Of a DNA stretch of 64,000 nt, positions 28,030 to 36,257 are shown piece after piece. Each line of letters begins with the position of its first letter. The first letter of the stretch is position 1. The DNA is from Bacteroidales bacterium (GTDB lineage: Bacteria; Bacteroidota; Bacteroidia; Bacteroidales; UBA932). Under the pieces are notes generated by a model, which was given only the letters and a program-made list of their open reading frames with translations, was not told the origin of the DNA and made no database searches. Where the stretch lies: NCBI GenBank assembly GCA_017935505.1, contig JAGBHM010000017.1:62001-126000 (forward strand), in the 5' to 3' direction. The translations under genes and the position numbers were made by a program.

Positions 28030-29631
28030 TTAGTAAGCCACTTTGGCACCTGTATAGTTCGAAGCTTTACCACATTTGAACATTGTTGCAACCGGAGTTC
28101 CAGGAATGTCGGTGATATGTGCCAGAACAAGGCCGTTATTCACATCCTCAGGGTCGAGATTATTTTGTCTGATAGCAGTAAGTTTGGCTTTCTGGCTATC
28201 CAAAATGATGAAATGACCATCAGAGAAGGTAACACCAATCTGTTTTGCATCAGATCTTTGTGTAATTGATACGATATCGCCTTGTGGTGCATTCTCCTCT
28301 TTGCTGAAGTCCCTGTACAAGTATGTAAGACCTGTAGAGTAGTGGTAGAAGTACAATTTTTGGCCAACATTAAAAATGATGTGGATATCGCTGGCATAGT
28401 CAGTACCGGTTCCACGAGGCATCAAGAATTTGGTATTTTCATTGATTTCGTAGCCGGTGTTGAACTCTTTCTGGCTGAATGCAGATGCGGTAACCTTTTT
28501 GGTTCCAGAAGCAAATGTCAATTTAGCTGAGTTGATGTAATATGCACTGCCTCTTTTAAAGAGGTTAACCAAATTGATATAGTTTGTTGATTCGTTATTT
28601 GATTGTGCATATACCAGCTCAACATCCTCTGCCATACCTGTGCAATAGTTGAACCCTTCTGGGAAAGATACTGTTCCAGGTACTAATGCAGGAATTGCAT
28701 ACTGTGTTGAAATTGCATTGGTATAGTAAGCCAGCCATCTTCTGTTCAAAGCATCATACAATGCGGTAATGTTGCTTGAAGCGCCTGGGTAGGTATGGTG
28801 AGTGAACTTGTAAGAACCGGCTGCGTGAGGATATGCCTGTGTTGTGAAGAGCGCATCCTGGAAAGTTGCAGATGAAGATGTTCTGCTCTTTGCATTGGTT
28901 CTGTCGTACAAGTTGCCGCTCTCTGCAATAATCATCTCCGCACCTCTGTGGCTGAACAATGTGTATTTGGCCTTGAAGTTCTCTTCAGGGAACTCCTCAC
29001 CAATAAACTCATGTTTCAAGTAGCTCACTTTTGCAAATGAAAGTCCGTTTAGTGAAACAGGGCCTTCGCCACCCTCCTGAAGTACCATGATCTGGTCTTG
29101 TTTTGAGATACATGTATTGGCAAGACCATAAGGTTTTGTACCAAGCTCATCGCCTGAATTGAGTTGTGTATAGATGTCGGGATAGGATGTGAAAGAGGCC
29201 ATATCTATGAAGCTCAATTGCGATTTCTCACCAGCACCCTCTGAGAGGATTACCCAACCCAGGAAATATTTACCGGTAACTGTAGCTTTGAAGTCTTTAC
29301 CATAAACAAGACCGGTCTCTTTGTCAATCATCTGGAATGTGAGGTAAGCATCACCCATCTCCTTAAAGATGTACTTCAGGGTAAGATCTGTTGAGATAAC
29401 CTCACGGCCGTTCAAAGTCCATTTGTAGTCATAATCATCTTGGGAAGTGCCGCCCCATTCAATGGTAGGTGTATAATCCGATTCAACACCTACAAAGAAT
29501 GGCATATTTTCATGTGAAGCGATTGATACATCAGCCAATGGAACACTGAATGATGTAGAATCATCTTTGTAGCAGCCCGACAACAAACTTATCAGGCATA
29601 CAGCTGTAAAAATATATTTTAAATTCTTCAT
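28030..29631 (-). CDS. PKD-like family surface lipoprotein
   Basis: A 533-residue lipoprotein (lipobox LLSGCYKDD, Cys20). The first 120 residues include a PKD-like beta-sandwich (YTPTIEWGG, DYDYKWTLNGREV, DAYLTFQMIDKETG), the feature that names this Bacteroidota family. The rest is beta-rich with propeller-like motifs (GWVILSEGAGEKSQLSFID, LIFNVGQKLYFYHYSTGLTYLY, VTFSDGHFIILD). In Bacteroides thetaiotaomicron a same-order locus (SusC, SusD and two extra lipoproteins, BT2264-BT2261, from memory) was crystallised as one outer-membrane complex, so this protein is expected to sit on the SusCD pair encoded upstream. Separation from DUF4843 gene is 14 bases. Confidence 0.88.
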   Translation of the reverse strand: MKNLKYIFTAVCLISLLSGCYKDDSTSFSVPLADVSIASHENMPFFVGVESDYTPTIEWGGTSQDDYDYKWTLNGREVISTDLTLKYIFKEMGDAYLTFQMIDKETGLVYGKDFKATVTGKYFLGWVILSEGAGEKSQLSFIDMASFTSYPDIYTQLNSGDELGTKPYGLANTCISKQDQIMVLQEGGEGPVSLNGLSFAKVSYLKHEFIGEEFPEENFKAKYTLFSHRGAEMIIAESGNLYDRTNAKSRTSSSATFQDALFTTQAYPHAAGSYKFTHHTYPGASSNITALYDALNRRWLAYYTNAISTQYAIPALVPGTVSFPEGFNYCTGMAEDVELVYAQSNNESTNYINLVNLFKRGSAYYINSAKLTFASGTKKVTASAFSQKEFNTGYEINENTKFLMPRGTGTDYASDIHIIFNVGQKLYFYHYSTGLTYLYRDFSKEENAPQGDIVSITQRSDAKQIGVTFSDGHFIILDSQKAKLTAIRQNNLDPEDVNNGLVLAHITDIPGTPVATMFKCGKASNYTGAKVAY

Positions 29632-29645
29632 AATGTTTTCAATTG

Positions 29646-30335
29646 TTATTTACCACCTGCAGGAACTGTCATTGGTGTACCATTAGCCTCAGTTATTGTA
29701 TTTCCGGCTGCAGCCTGTTCTGCAAGCCATGCTTTAAAGATCAGGGCATAGTGCCTTATGATACTGGTATTTGCTGTTTCATCAAGGTCTACTTTGGTTA
29801 CCTGTAGGAAATATTTGTATTTAAGGTCGGAATATGTTCCAAGATAATAAGATGTTACACTTGAAGTCCACCATGCGGGTTTCGACAATGCATTGTTGAA
29901 GTAGATATCAATCATGCGGGCAGAAGTTGCACCCTCAAGGAAATTCTCATTGGGCTCAATCTTCAGACCAAGTCTCATTGTCTCGGTATCCAGTTTCTCA
30001 GTGTAGTTGAGGCTTACATAAAAGGTGTCTGCCACAGCTTTGGCCGGCATGGTAAAAGTTGAAGGCATTGCGTAATCAGTGCTCTGGGCAGTAGTGCTGT
30101 CCGCTACAACTGATATTGTGTAGGCCATATCCTTCTCGCTGTATCCTGTGCTGTTTACAACAACCGGATACTGGATTGTTGTCTCTCCAGGATATCTCGA
30201 AAAAGAGACTTCAACCTCTGATGTGGCAAAAGAGAGATATCTGGTATTGTTGTCGTATGTAATGATATCCTCTTTGTTGCAGCTTGCAAACATTGCAGCT
30301 GCAGCCAAGATTGTGAATATATATTTTAGTTTCAT
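29646..30335 (-). CDS. DUF4843 surface lipoprotein
   Basis: A 229-residue lipoprotein with lipobox MFASCNKED (Cys20) and the opening DIITYDNNTRYLSFA typical of DUF4843 proteins. The N-terminal half (about 30-150) is beta-sandwich-like (calx-beta-like, TIQYPVVVNSTGY, YVSLNYTEKLD). The C-terminal half has PAWWTSSVTSYYLGTYSDLKYKYFLQV, a family landmark. DUF4843 proteins are found almost only beside SusCD plus a PKD-like lipoprotein, as here (9 bases to susD upstream, 14 to the PKD-like gene downstream), and probably form part of the same outer-membrane complex. Confidence 0.9.
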   Translation of the reverse strand: MKLKYIFTILAAAAMFASCNKEDIITYDNNTRYLSFATSEVEVSFSRYPGETTIQYPVVVNSTGYSEKDMAYTISVVADSTTAQSTDYAMPSTFTMPAKAVADTFYVSLNYTEKLDTETMRLGLKIEPNENFLEGATSARMIDIYFNNALSKPAWWTSSVTSYYLGTYSDLKYKYFLQVTKVDLDETANTSIIRHYALIFKAWLAEQAAAGNTITEANGTPMTVPAGGK

Positions 30336-30344
30336 AGCTCTCTA

Positions 30345-31904
30345 TTAATAATTAACAGTTTCAGAATCCGGAATAGGAAGTACATACCAACTTTCAGGGA
30401 TTGCTTGTCTTGTTGGTGTGCCATCATACATGGTAGGCCAGTTCAATTTTTTCAAGAATGTGAAAGTTGTACCTCTTGTCAAGAAATCGCGCTCAGCCTC
30501 ATTTACCATTTTCTCCATGAATGAATCCATGTCAGGAGTGCTTACAGGCTGTGTACAAGCTCTTGCGTCCCTTACTTGTTTTAATGTTGCAGCTGCATCT
30601 GTGAATAAGCCTGCCTGTGCCTGGCACTCAGCTTTGATAAAGTAGATCTCAGGAAGTTCCAGAACTGGAATAAGAGGATTGCTGTATTTCTGGATGGTTG
30701 AGTTTGCAGAGAATGCAGCATCTTGTCCGTCCCACACGCGGTAGCGGAAATTATCAGGATTGTAAAGTACAGTGTATCTGTAGTCGGCAGTCTCATCACC
30801 CTCAAACAAGTATGAGAGCTCTACCATCTGGTGGTAAATGCTACCAACCTCTGTAGTATAGTCTTCGCAAACTTTATCGTTCCAGAATGCAAGGATAGGC
30901 TCAGGTCTTCTCTTGCCATCGATGGCATTAGGATTTGTAGCTTTAGGGTTTTTCTTATACAAATTGAACTGGTTAGGCCTTACCCACTCGATTATGGTAT
31001 CTGCATAATCTTCTGCTTTCTCAAAGTTTCTCATATATGAATAGACTCTTGCAAGCATACCGGTTGCGCTCCAGTAGTTGAATCTGAAACCTCTGAAAGC
31101 AAAGAAGCCTCCCTCACTCATTGCATTGTCCCTCTTGCCGCCATCAGGCTGGATGTTTCCTACACCCTGGAACAATACATAGTCCATATCATCAAGACGG
31201 GTAGTGCCGCTTACAAAATTACTCTTGTTCCTCATCTCATCAATATCGATAGGAGCCAAAGTCTCTTGGGCATACTCCAGATCTTCGATAACAAGTTTGA
31301 GGCACTCGTCAAGACTCTTGCGTGATGGTGCAAGATCGGGATAAGTTGTAACATACGGAATTGCAGTTCCTGTATATCCTGTAACAGGAGCAGGAACGAA
31401 GAGTTGCAGCAACTCAAAGTGCAACAGGGCGCGGAGACCGCGGGCCTCTGCCATAATCATATCTTTCTCCCAATCATACTCAAAAGTATCGTTGCATTTC
31501 TCAATCTCCTGCAACAAGTTGTTGATGTTGGCAATTGCATTGTATGATTTTTTCCAGATATTCTCGGCCATGGCCTTTGTCTGGGCATCCTGATGTATCT
31601 CTTCTTCACCGTTCAGAACGGCTGCCAATGCATTACGGTACTTAGGTATTGCATTGCCGTATTTGTAGTTCCATGCAAGAGAAGCTTTCAGGCCCCAAGT
31701 AAGTTCCTGGCCGTACAAAGCTTCTGAAGCCACTATCTTGTATACGCCTGTAAGGGCGCTTCTGTAGCCTTTGGTAGAGGCAAAAGCATCCTCTCCAATA
31801 ACCTCCTGGTCTGATGTGATATCAAGCCACTCGTTGCAAGAGCTGAACATCAATACCGCCGAACAGAGGGCACATATTATAAATTTAAAATTTTTCTTTT
31901 TCAT
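30345..31904 (-). CDS. SusD/RagB substrate-binding lipoprotein of the FMN-riboswitch operon
   Basis: A 519-residue surface lipoprotein; lipobox LMFSSCNEWLDI with Cys23. TPR-like helices include MIMAEARGLRALLHFELLQLF; C-terminal SusD landmarks are YFIKAECQAQAGLFTDAAATLKQVRDAR and a closing SWYVLPIPDSE. It covers the SusC barrel encoded 10 bases upstream. Being in an operon led by an FMN riboswitch, its ligand is predicted to be a flavin or a flavin-bearing molecule, although relatives in loci of the same gene order bind peptides. Confidence 0.95.
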   Translation of the reverse strand: MKKKNFKFIICALCSAVLMFSSCNEWLDITSDQEVIGEDAFASTKGYRSALTGVYKIVASEALYGQELTWGLKASLAWNYKYGNAIPKYRNALAAVLNGEEEIHQDAQTKAMAENIWKKSYNAIANINNLLQEIEKCNDTFEYDWEKDMIMAEARGLRALLHFELLQLFVPAPVTGYTGTAIPYVTTYPDLAPSRKSLDECLKLVIEDLEYAQETLAPIDIDEMRNKSNFVSGTTRLDDMDYVLFQGVGNIQPDGGKRDNAMSEGGFFAFRGFRFNYWSATGMLARVYSYMRNFEKAEDYADTIIEWVRPNQFNLYKKNPKATNPNAIDGKRRPEPILAFWNDKVCEDYTTEVGSIYHQMVELSYLFEGDETADYRYTVLYNPDNFRYRVWDGQDAAFSANSTIQKYSNPLIPVLELPEIYFIKAECQAQAGLFTDAAATLKQVRDARACTQPVSTPDMDSFMEKMVNEAERDFLTRGTTFTFLKKLNWPTMYDGTPTRQAIPESWYVLPIPDSETVNY

Positions 31905-31914
31905 AATTCATCTG

Positions 31915-34900
31915 CTATAAAGTGATGTTCAAACTGAAGTTGTAAGTTCTTGCGAAAGGATATGTTGTACCTCTCTCCTGTCTGATTGAAGATAGAGTGA
32001 AGATCTCCTCTGTGCTCAGTTGCAGCCTCAATGCAGAAATGCCTATTTTGCGGAGCTGTGTCCTGTTGAAAGTATAGCCCAAAGATACAGAACCCAATCT
32101 GAACTCATTGTCATCCTGTACGAATCTCGATGTAGGTTTTGTTGTATAAGAGCGGTCTTTCAGGCTCTTCAGAGTTGCAATGTCTCCAACAGTTTTCCAT
32201 CTCTCGGTAAGGGTTCTTCTGTCGCCGCTATATTGCTCAAGGTTGATATTCTCAATGCCTACGAGTGTATTGTTGTAGGCCTGGCCACCGTACTTGAAGT
32301 TCATGGTGCTGTAGAGGGTCCAGTTTCTCCATTTGATGTTGAAACCGCATGTTCCCGAGAAGTCAGGGTCATAATCTCCAAGGCACTGCTGCTCTGCAGA
32401 TGACCAAGTGTAGGTAACGGTACCGTCGCGTTTAACATAGAGCTCTTTACCGGTTGCAGGGTCGATACCCAAAGATTTCATACCGTAAATTGCCGACAGT
32501 GAGTTGCCTACCTCATATTTGGTAAATGGCTGGCTGTATTTGCTGTCTTCAGTATTGGCACCGGCTCCGTTGAAGAAGTCATCGATTCGGTCGTTGTAGT
32601 TCTGTAAAGCCTCGCCAATCTCCTCAATGGTGTTGGTGTTGTGGTTGAGGTTTGCAAAAACATATACATCCCAGTCCCTGTTCGAGAATGCGCGTACATT
32701 CAATTTTACATCAAAACCTTTGTTCAGTACTTTACCTACGTTGTCTTTATAGGTTGTAAAACCTGAAGAACTTGGAAGGGAAACATCCTCTACCTGATCT
32801 GTAGTCATATCCCTATAGTAGTCGAACTGCAGGGTAACGGCATTTTTAAGGAATGCCAGTTCGGCACCCACATCAAATTTCCTTACCTTCTCCCACATCA
32901 AATTCTCGTTGCCGAGGGCTTTAAGAACCATACCCCATTGGTCCATATATGGGTTGTCGTACTGTATTTCGTATGTTGTACGGGCCATGTAAGGACTGAA
33001 GTTTGCCTTACCGGTTATACCGTATGTAGCTTTGAGCTTGAATCTGTCGAGCCATTTTGAATCTTTAAGGAACTCATAGTTGTGGAGGTTCAAACCGATA
33101 CCGCCTGAGTAGAAGAGACCCATTTTTTTCTTTGCGCCAAATGCTGAAGAGCCCTCATATCTGCCTGCGATATCAAACAGGTAGATATCCTTGTAAGAGT
33201 AGTTTGCCTGCAGATATGTACCGAATCTTCTTGAGTTTGCATCGCTATAGGTTGGCTCATCCTTCAGTTTCAAAGCATTGTTTGCCGATGGTTTTGCACC
33301 CTCAACAAATCCGATATAAGTGGTATATTTGGTTGAAGAGATGTTTTCATTGGCCTCGATACCCCAGGTAACATTTATATGGTTGTCTTTAATGTCCCTG
33401 TTGTATGAAAGCAAACCGTTCAAAGTCCATCTGCTCGATCTGAGGTCGCCCTCTTTGTAGCTTCCCTTTTCGGTTGTAGCTGATTTGACATATTTACCCG
33501 ACATCGGATCTACATAAACCTCGCTGTCCTGTACTTTCCATGCCATGCTCATTGTAGCTCTGGCCATCAGGTGTTTGGTAATGTTCCAGTTCAAGCTGAA
33601 GTTCTCAATGATCTCCTTGTATGAGGTCCTGTTGAAGCTGCCCAGACTTGCCTCATATAGAGGGTTCTGTACATATACGGGCTCAGAAACAGAAGAACGG
33701 ATATTCCTGTAGATTAGGAATGTTTTGTACCACTGGTTGTTGTCGGGATTGATAGGGTCGAGATAAGGTTTCATCTTTGCATAATCGCTGAAGCTTCCGT
33801 ATGGAGACTCTTTTGAATCCATAGCATTGAAGGTAACTTTATTCTTGATCTGCAAAGTCTTGTAACGGTAATCCAGAGTCATTGCACCACCGTAGTTTTG
33901 TCTGCTTGAACCCTTCATTACACCGGCCTTGTTCTGGTAGTTGAGGTCTGCGCTCCATTTGAATGAGTCGCTTCCGCCACCAAGGTTAAGTGAGTGCTTG
34001 TGGCTCACTGCAGTTCTTACAGGTTTTGCAAGCCAGTCTGTATTTACACCTCTTCTTACATTATTATACAACTCATCATAGTTAATCAGACCACCGGCAT
34101 TTTTGTCATTGCTGGCACTCTCAAACAAACCTGCATACCACTCAGCCTCCAAAGCTTCCTGTGCATTCATAAGGTCGTAGCTGGTGAGATCAGGAGTACT
34201 CATTGAAGTTGTATTGGTATATGAAAGGTAAATTTTTCCTTCAGGAGGGGTGATGGTCTCTACAACGATGATACCGTTTGCTGCTCTTGAACCGTAAACG
34301 GCAGTTGCAGCAGCATCTTTAAGGATAGTTACGCTCTGGATACGGTTTACATCCAAGTCATAGATAGTTGCCTGGTCTACCTCAAATCCGTCGAGGATGA
34401 AGATAGGGGCACTTGGGTTGTTTTTGAGGGCAAACTCAGATACATCTTCGCTCAATGCAACGTCAAGCTCTTTAACTTCAGAGACACCGGAACGTCCACG
34501 TACATAATATTCAGACATGTTGTTAGGGTCAGAACCCATTGCATTGTTTGTTACCATCTTGATTGAAGGGTCAAATGCGCTCAATGCCTTCATCACGTTT
34601 GTAGGGGCAATGCTGAGGATCTCATTCTTTCCTACAGTTGTAGATGTACCGGTAAAGCTCTCTTTACGGATGTTCGAATAACCGGTTACAACAACATTGT
34701 CCAGCATAATTGCATCTTCTTCCATGACAATGTTCAATTTTTTACCGGCTTTGTACGGTACCTGTTGGGTCTTCATTCCCAAAAGCTCGAACTGAAGCAT
34801 TGTCTTCTCCTTTTCGGGGAATGATAATTTGAAACCGCCATCGATATCTGTAGCAACAATTATTTTTGTTCCTACAACCATAACTGTAACACCTGGCAGC

Positions 34901-35046
34901 GGCTCATTATTTACATCCACTACAGTACCTGTTGCTGTTACGGTTTTTGTGCTATGGCTGTTTTGCTGTGCCGACAATGAAAATGACAGCATTCCCAGCA
35001 AAAAGAAGAGAAACAAGGTTCTCATTTTTTTACAATAGTCACTCAT
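31915..35046 (-). CDS. SusC/RagA TonB-linked outer-membrane importer under an FMN riboswitch
   Basis: A 1043-residue TonB-dependent importer. Signal peptide (about 8-26, LFLFFLLGMLSFSLSAQ), carboxypeptidase-D-like domain (about 36-112, GTVVDVNNEPLPGVTVMV), plug (about 115-260, with VVVTGYSNIRKESF, ILDGFEVDQ and YGSRAANGIIVVET) and a barrel ending in FARTYNFSLNITL. There is no STN domain, in contrast to the SusC at 9300, so control here is by the riboswitch rather than by a sigma/anti-sigma relay. The ATG at 35046 is used; the internal ATG at 35025 (MRTLFLFF) is an equal alternative. The coding start is about 135 bases after the riboswitch aptamer. Confidence 0.96.
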   Translation of the reverse strand: MSDYCKKMRTLFLFFLLGMLSFSLSAQQNSHSTKTVTATGTVVDVNNEPLPGVTVMVVGTKIIVATDIDGGFKLSFPEKEKTMLQFELLGMKTQQVPYKAGKKLNIVMEEDAIMLDNVVVTGYSNIRKESFTGTSTTVGKNEILSIAPTNVMKALSAFDPSIKMVTNNAMGSDPNNMSEYYVRGRSGVSEVKELDVALSEDVSEFALKNNPSAPIFILDGFEVDQATIYDLDVNRIQSVTILKDAAATAVYGSRAANGIIVVETITPPEGKIYLSYTNTTSMSTPDLTSYDLMNAQEALEAEWYAGLFESASNDKNAGGLINYDELYNNVRRGVNTDWLAKPVRTAVSHKHSLNLGGGSDSFKWSADLNYQNKAGVMKGSSRQNYGGAMTLDYRYKTLQIKNKVTFNAMDSKESPYGSFSDYAKMKPYLDPINPDNNQWYKTFLIYRNIRSSVSEPVYVQNPLYEASLGSFNRTSYKEIIENFSLNWNITKHLMARATMSMAWKVQDSEVYVDPMSGKYVKSATTEKGSYKEGDLRSSRWTLNGLLSYNRDIKDNHINVTWGIEANENISSTKYTTYIGFVEGAKPSANNALKLKDEPTYSDANSRRFGTYLQANYSYKDIYLFDIAGRYEGSSAFGAKKKMGLFYSGGIGLNLHNYEFLKDSKWLDRFKLKATYGITGKANFSPYMARTTYEIQYDNPYMDQWGMVLKALGNENLMWEKVRKFDVGAELAFLKNAVTLQFDYYRDMTTDQVEDVSLPSSSGFTTYKDNVGKVLNKGFDVKLNVRAFSNRDWDVYVFANLNHNTNTIEEIGEALQNYNDRIDDFFNGAGANTEDSKYSQPFTKYEVGNSLSAIYGMKSLGIDPATGKELYVKRDGTVTYTWSSAEQQCLGDYDPDFSGTCGFNIKWRNWTLYSTMNFKYGGQAYNNTLVGIENINLEQYSGDRRTLTERWKTVGDIATLKSLKDRSYTTKPTSRFVQDDNEFRLGSVSLGYTFNRTQLRKIGISALRLQLSTEEIFTLSSIRQERGTTYPFARTYNFSLNITL

Positions 35047-35153
35047 AACTTTAAGGTTAAATGGTTATTAATTAGGTCAATAAATCATCATCAAAGGTTC
35101 TGATGGAACAATGGCATATCGGATTTGAGGCTTATATAGAAAGAGGGAGTCTC

Positions 35154-35182
35154 TTATCGCATAAAACCCGAAACCGCGATAA
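35154..35182 (-). promoter_or_regulatory. Candidate expression-platform hairpin of the FMN riboswitch
   Basis: On the minus strand TTATCGC pairs with GCGATAA directly after the aptamer and overlaps the last two bases of its P1 stem. The helix can be lengthened by pairing the aptamer's own GGGAG with CTCCC just downstream (35144-35148), which would break the aptamer. No clean run of U follows (TCTTTCTATAT), so switching could be by weak termination or by translation control; the sequence alone does not decide. Confidence 0.55.
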
Positions 35183-35292
35183 TCTTCTCCCATCCAGACT
35201 CTACTGTCGGTACCGTAATCTCAACGGTCACACCCCTATCGGGGTTTGCGGACTTTACCGCCGGTCGGGAATTTCACCCTGCCTTGAAGATT
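35181..35292 (-). ncRNA. FMN riboswitch (RFN element) aptamer
   Basis: Read on the minus strand, the conserved RFN segments occur in order: P1 5' strand AATCTTC, AGGGTGAAATTCCCGACCGG, CGGTAAAGTCCGC, ACCCC..GGGGT hairpin, TGACCG..CGGT, CCGACAGT, AGTCTGGATGGGAGAAGA, and P1 3' strand GAAGATT. P1 pairs over seven bases. Length 112 bases fits the class. FMN binding normally lowers expression of riboflavin synthesis or import genes; here the first gene downstream is susC, with no riboflavin synthesis gene in the operon. The promoter at 35299-35306 places the mRNA start at about the first base of P1. Confidence 0.97.
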
Positions 35293-35298
35293 AGAAGA

Positions 35299-35328
35299 CA
35301 AATATATGAAAAAAAATTCCAAGTCAAA
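35299..35328 (-). promoter_or_regulatory. Promoter of the FMN-riboswitch susCD operon
   Basis: On the minus strand a -33 TTTG (35328-35325) and a -7 TATATTTG (35306-35299) are spaced by 18 bases, close to the TTTG/TAnnTTTG Bacteroides consensus (19-21). The predicted transcript start near 35292 coincides with the 5' end of the FMN aptamer. Confidence 0.75.
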
Positions 35329-35377
35329 GCAAAAGCAAAAAATATTCTCTATAAAGAACCATTTCCTAAGAATAACA

Positions 35378-36154
35378 TTATCCAAGCAGCAGTGTAAGTT
35401 CTATAAACTGTTCCACAGATAGTTGCTCAGGGCGCATATCCAAGAGTGGACTATTAACCTCTATTTTTTTGCCCATAAGCGACTTCAGGGAGTTGCGGAT
35501 TGTCTTGCGCCTTTGGTTGAAACATGCCTTTACAACAGATTTGAATGTTGCATAATCACATCCCAAATCATTGCGGCTGTTGCGTCTCAGCCTTATTACA
35601 CCGCTCTTTACTTTTGGAGGAGGTGTGAAGACATTCTCGTCAACGGTAAAAAGATACTCTATATCATACCATGCCTGCAATAGAACTGAAAGTATACCAT
35701 AGGCCTTGCTGCCCGGAGGGGAGGCGAGTCTTTGAGCCACTTCTCTCTGCAACATGCAGACAACTTGTGGAACAGACTCTTTGTAATCAAGAATCTTGAA
35801 AAATATCTGGGATGATATGTTGTAGGGGAAATTGCCTATAACTGCAAATTCTCCTGTAAATATTTTCTCTAGAGGAATTTCGAGGAAATCACGCTGTTGA
35901 AGCGAGTAGAGCAATTGGGGAAAGGCTTGCTGCAGGTAAGCTATGCTCTCAGTGTCAATCTCAGCCACTTCGAGTTTAATTTTAGGATTCCCAAGCAAGT
36001 ATTTGGTGAGCACACCTGTTCCAGGGCCTATCTCAAGCACTTGTAAGCCCTCCTCAACAATCAGGCTCTCAACAATTCTTCTTGCAACAGACTCATCATT
36101 AAGAAAGTGTTGCCCCAATGCTTTTTTTGCTTTTACGCCATATTGTGTTGCCAT
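35378..36154 (-). CDS. rsmA: 16S rRNA dimethyladenosine transferase RsmA (KsgA)
   Basis: Dimethylates two adjacent adenosines near the 3' end of 16S rRNA during 30S maturation. The protein has 258 residues. Seen: KKALGQHFLNDESVARRIVESL opening, SAM motif LEIGPGTGVLTKYLL, acidic post-II residue in VAEIDTESI, and the catalytic NFPYNISSQIFFKIL (NLPY-type motif), then FNQRRKTIRNSLK. A -7 box lies five bases before the ATG, so its mRNA may be leaderless. It is divergent from aspS. Confidence 0.97.
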   Translation of the reverse strand: MATQYGVKAKKALGQHFLNDESVARRIVESLIVEEGLQVLEIGPGTGVLTKYLLGNPKIKLEVAEIDTESIAYLQQAFPQLLYSLQQRDFLEIPLEKIFTGEFAVIGNFPYNISSQIFFKILDYKESVPQVVCMLQREVAQRLASPPGSKAYGILSVLLQAWYDIEYLFTVDENVFTPPPKVKSGVIRLRRNSRNDLGCDYATFKSVVKACFNQRRKTIRNSLKSLMGKKIEVNSPLLDMRPEQLSVEQFIELTLLLG

Positions 36155-36159
36155 GGGCG

Positions 36160-36167
36160 CAAAGGTA
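36160..36167 (-). promoter_or_regulatory. -7 box for rsmA, next to its ATG
   Basis: Minus-strand TACCTTTG matches TAnnTTTG; only five bases (CGCCC) separate it from the rsmA ATG, which predicts a leaderless transcript. Confidence 0.65.
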
Positions 36168-36200
36168 AATTATTTTTTATTATCAAAAGCTATAAAATGT

Positions 36201-36208
36201 TAACTTTG
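36201..36208 (+). promoter_or_regulatory. -7 box for aspS
   Basis: TAACTTTG matches TAnnTTTG and lies 49 bases upstream of the aspS ATG, giving a leader of roughly 43 bases. Confidence 0.65.
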
Positions 36209-36257
36209 CAAGTTGTTTTATAATACAATGACAAGATAAATCTAAAATCAACTATAT

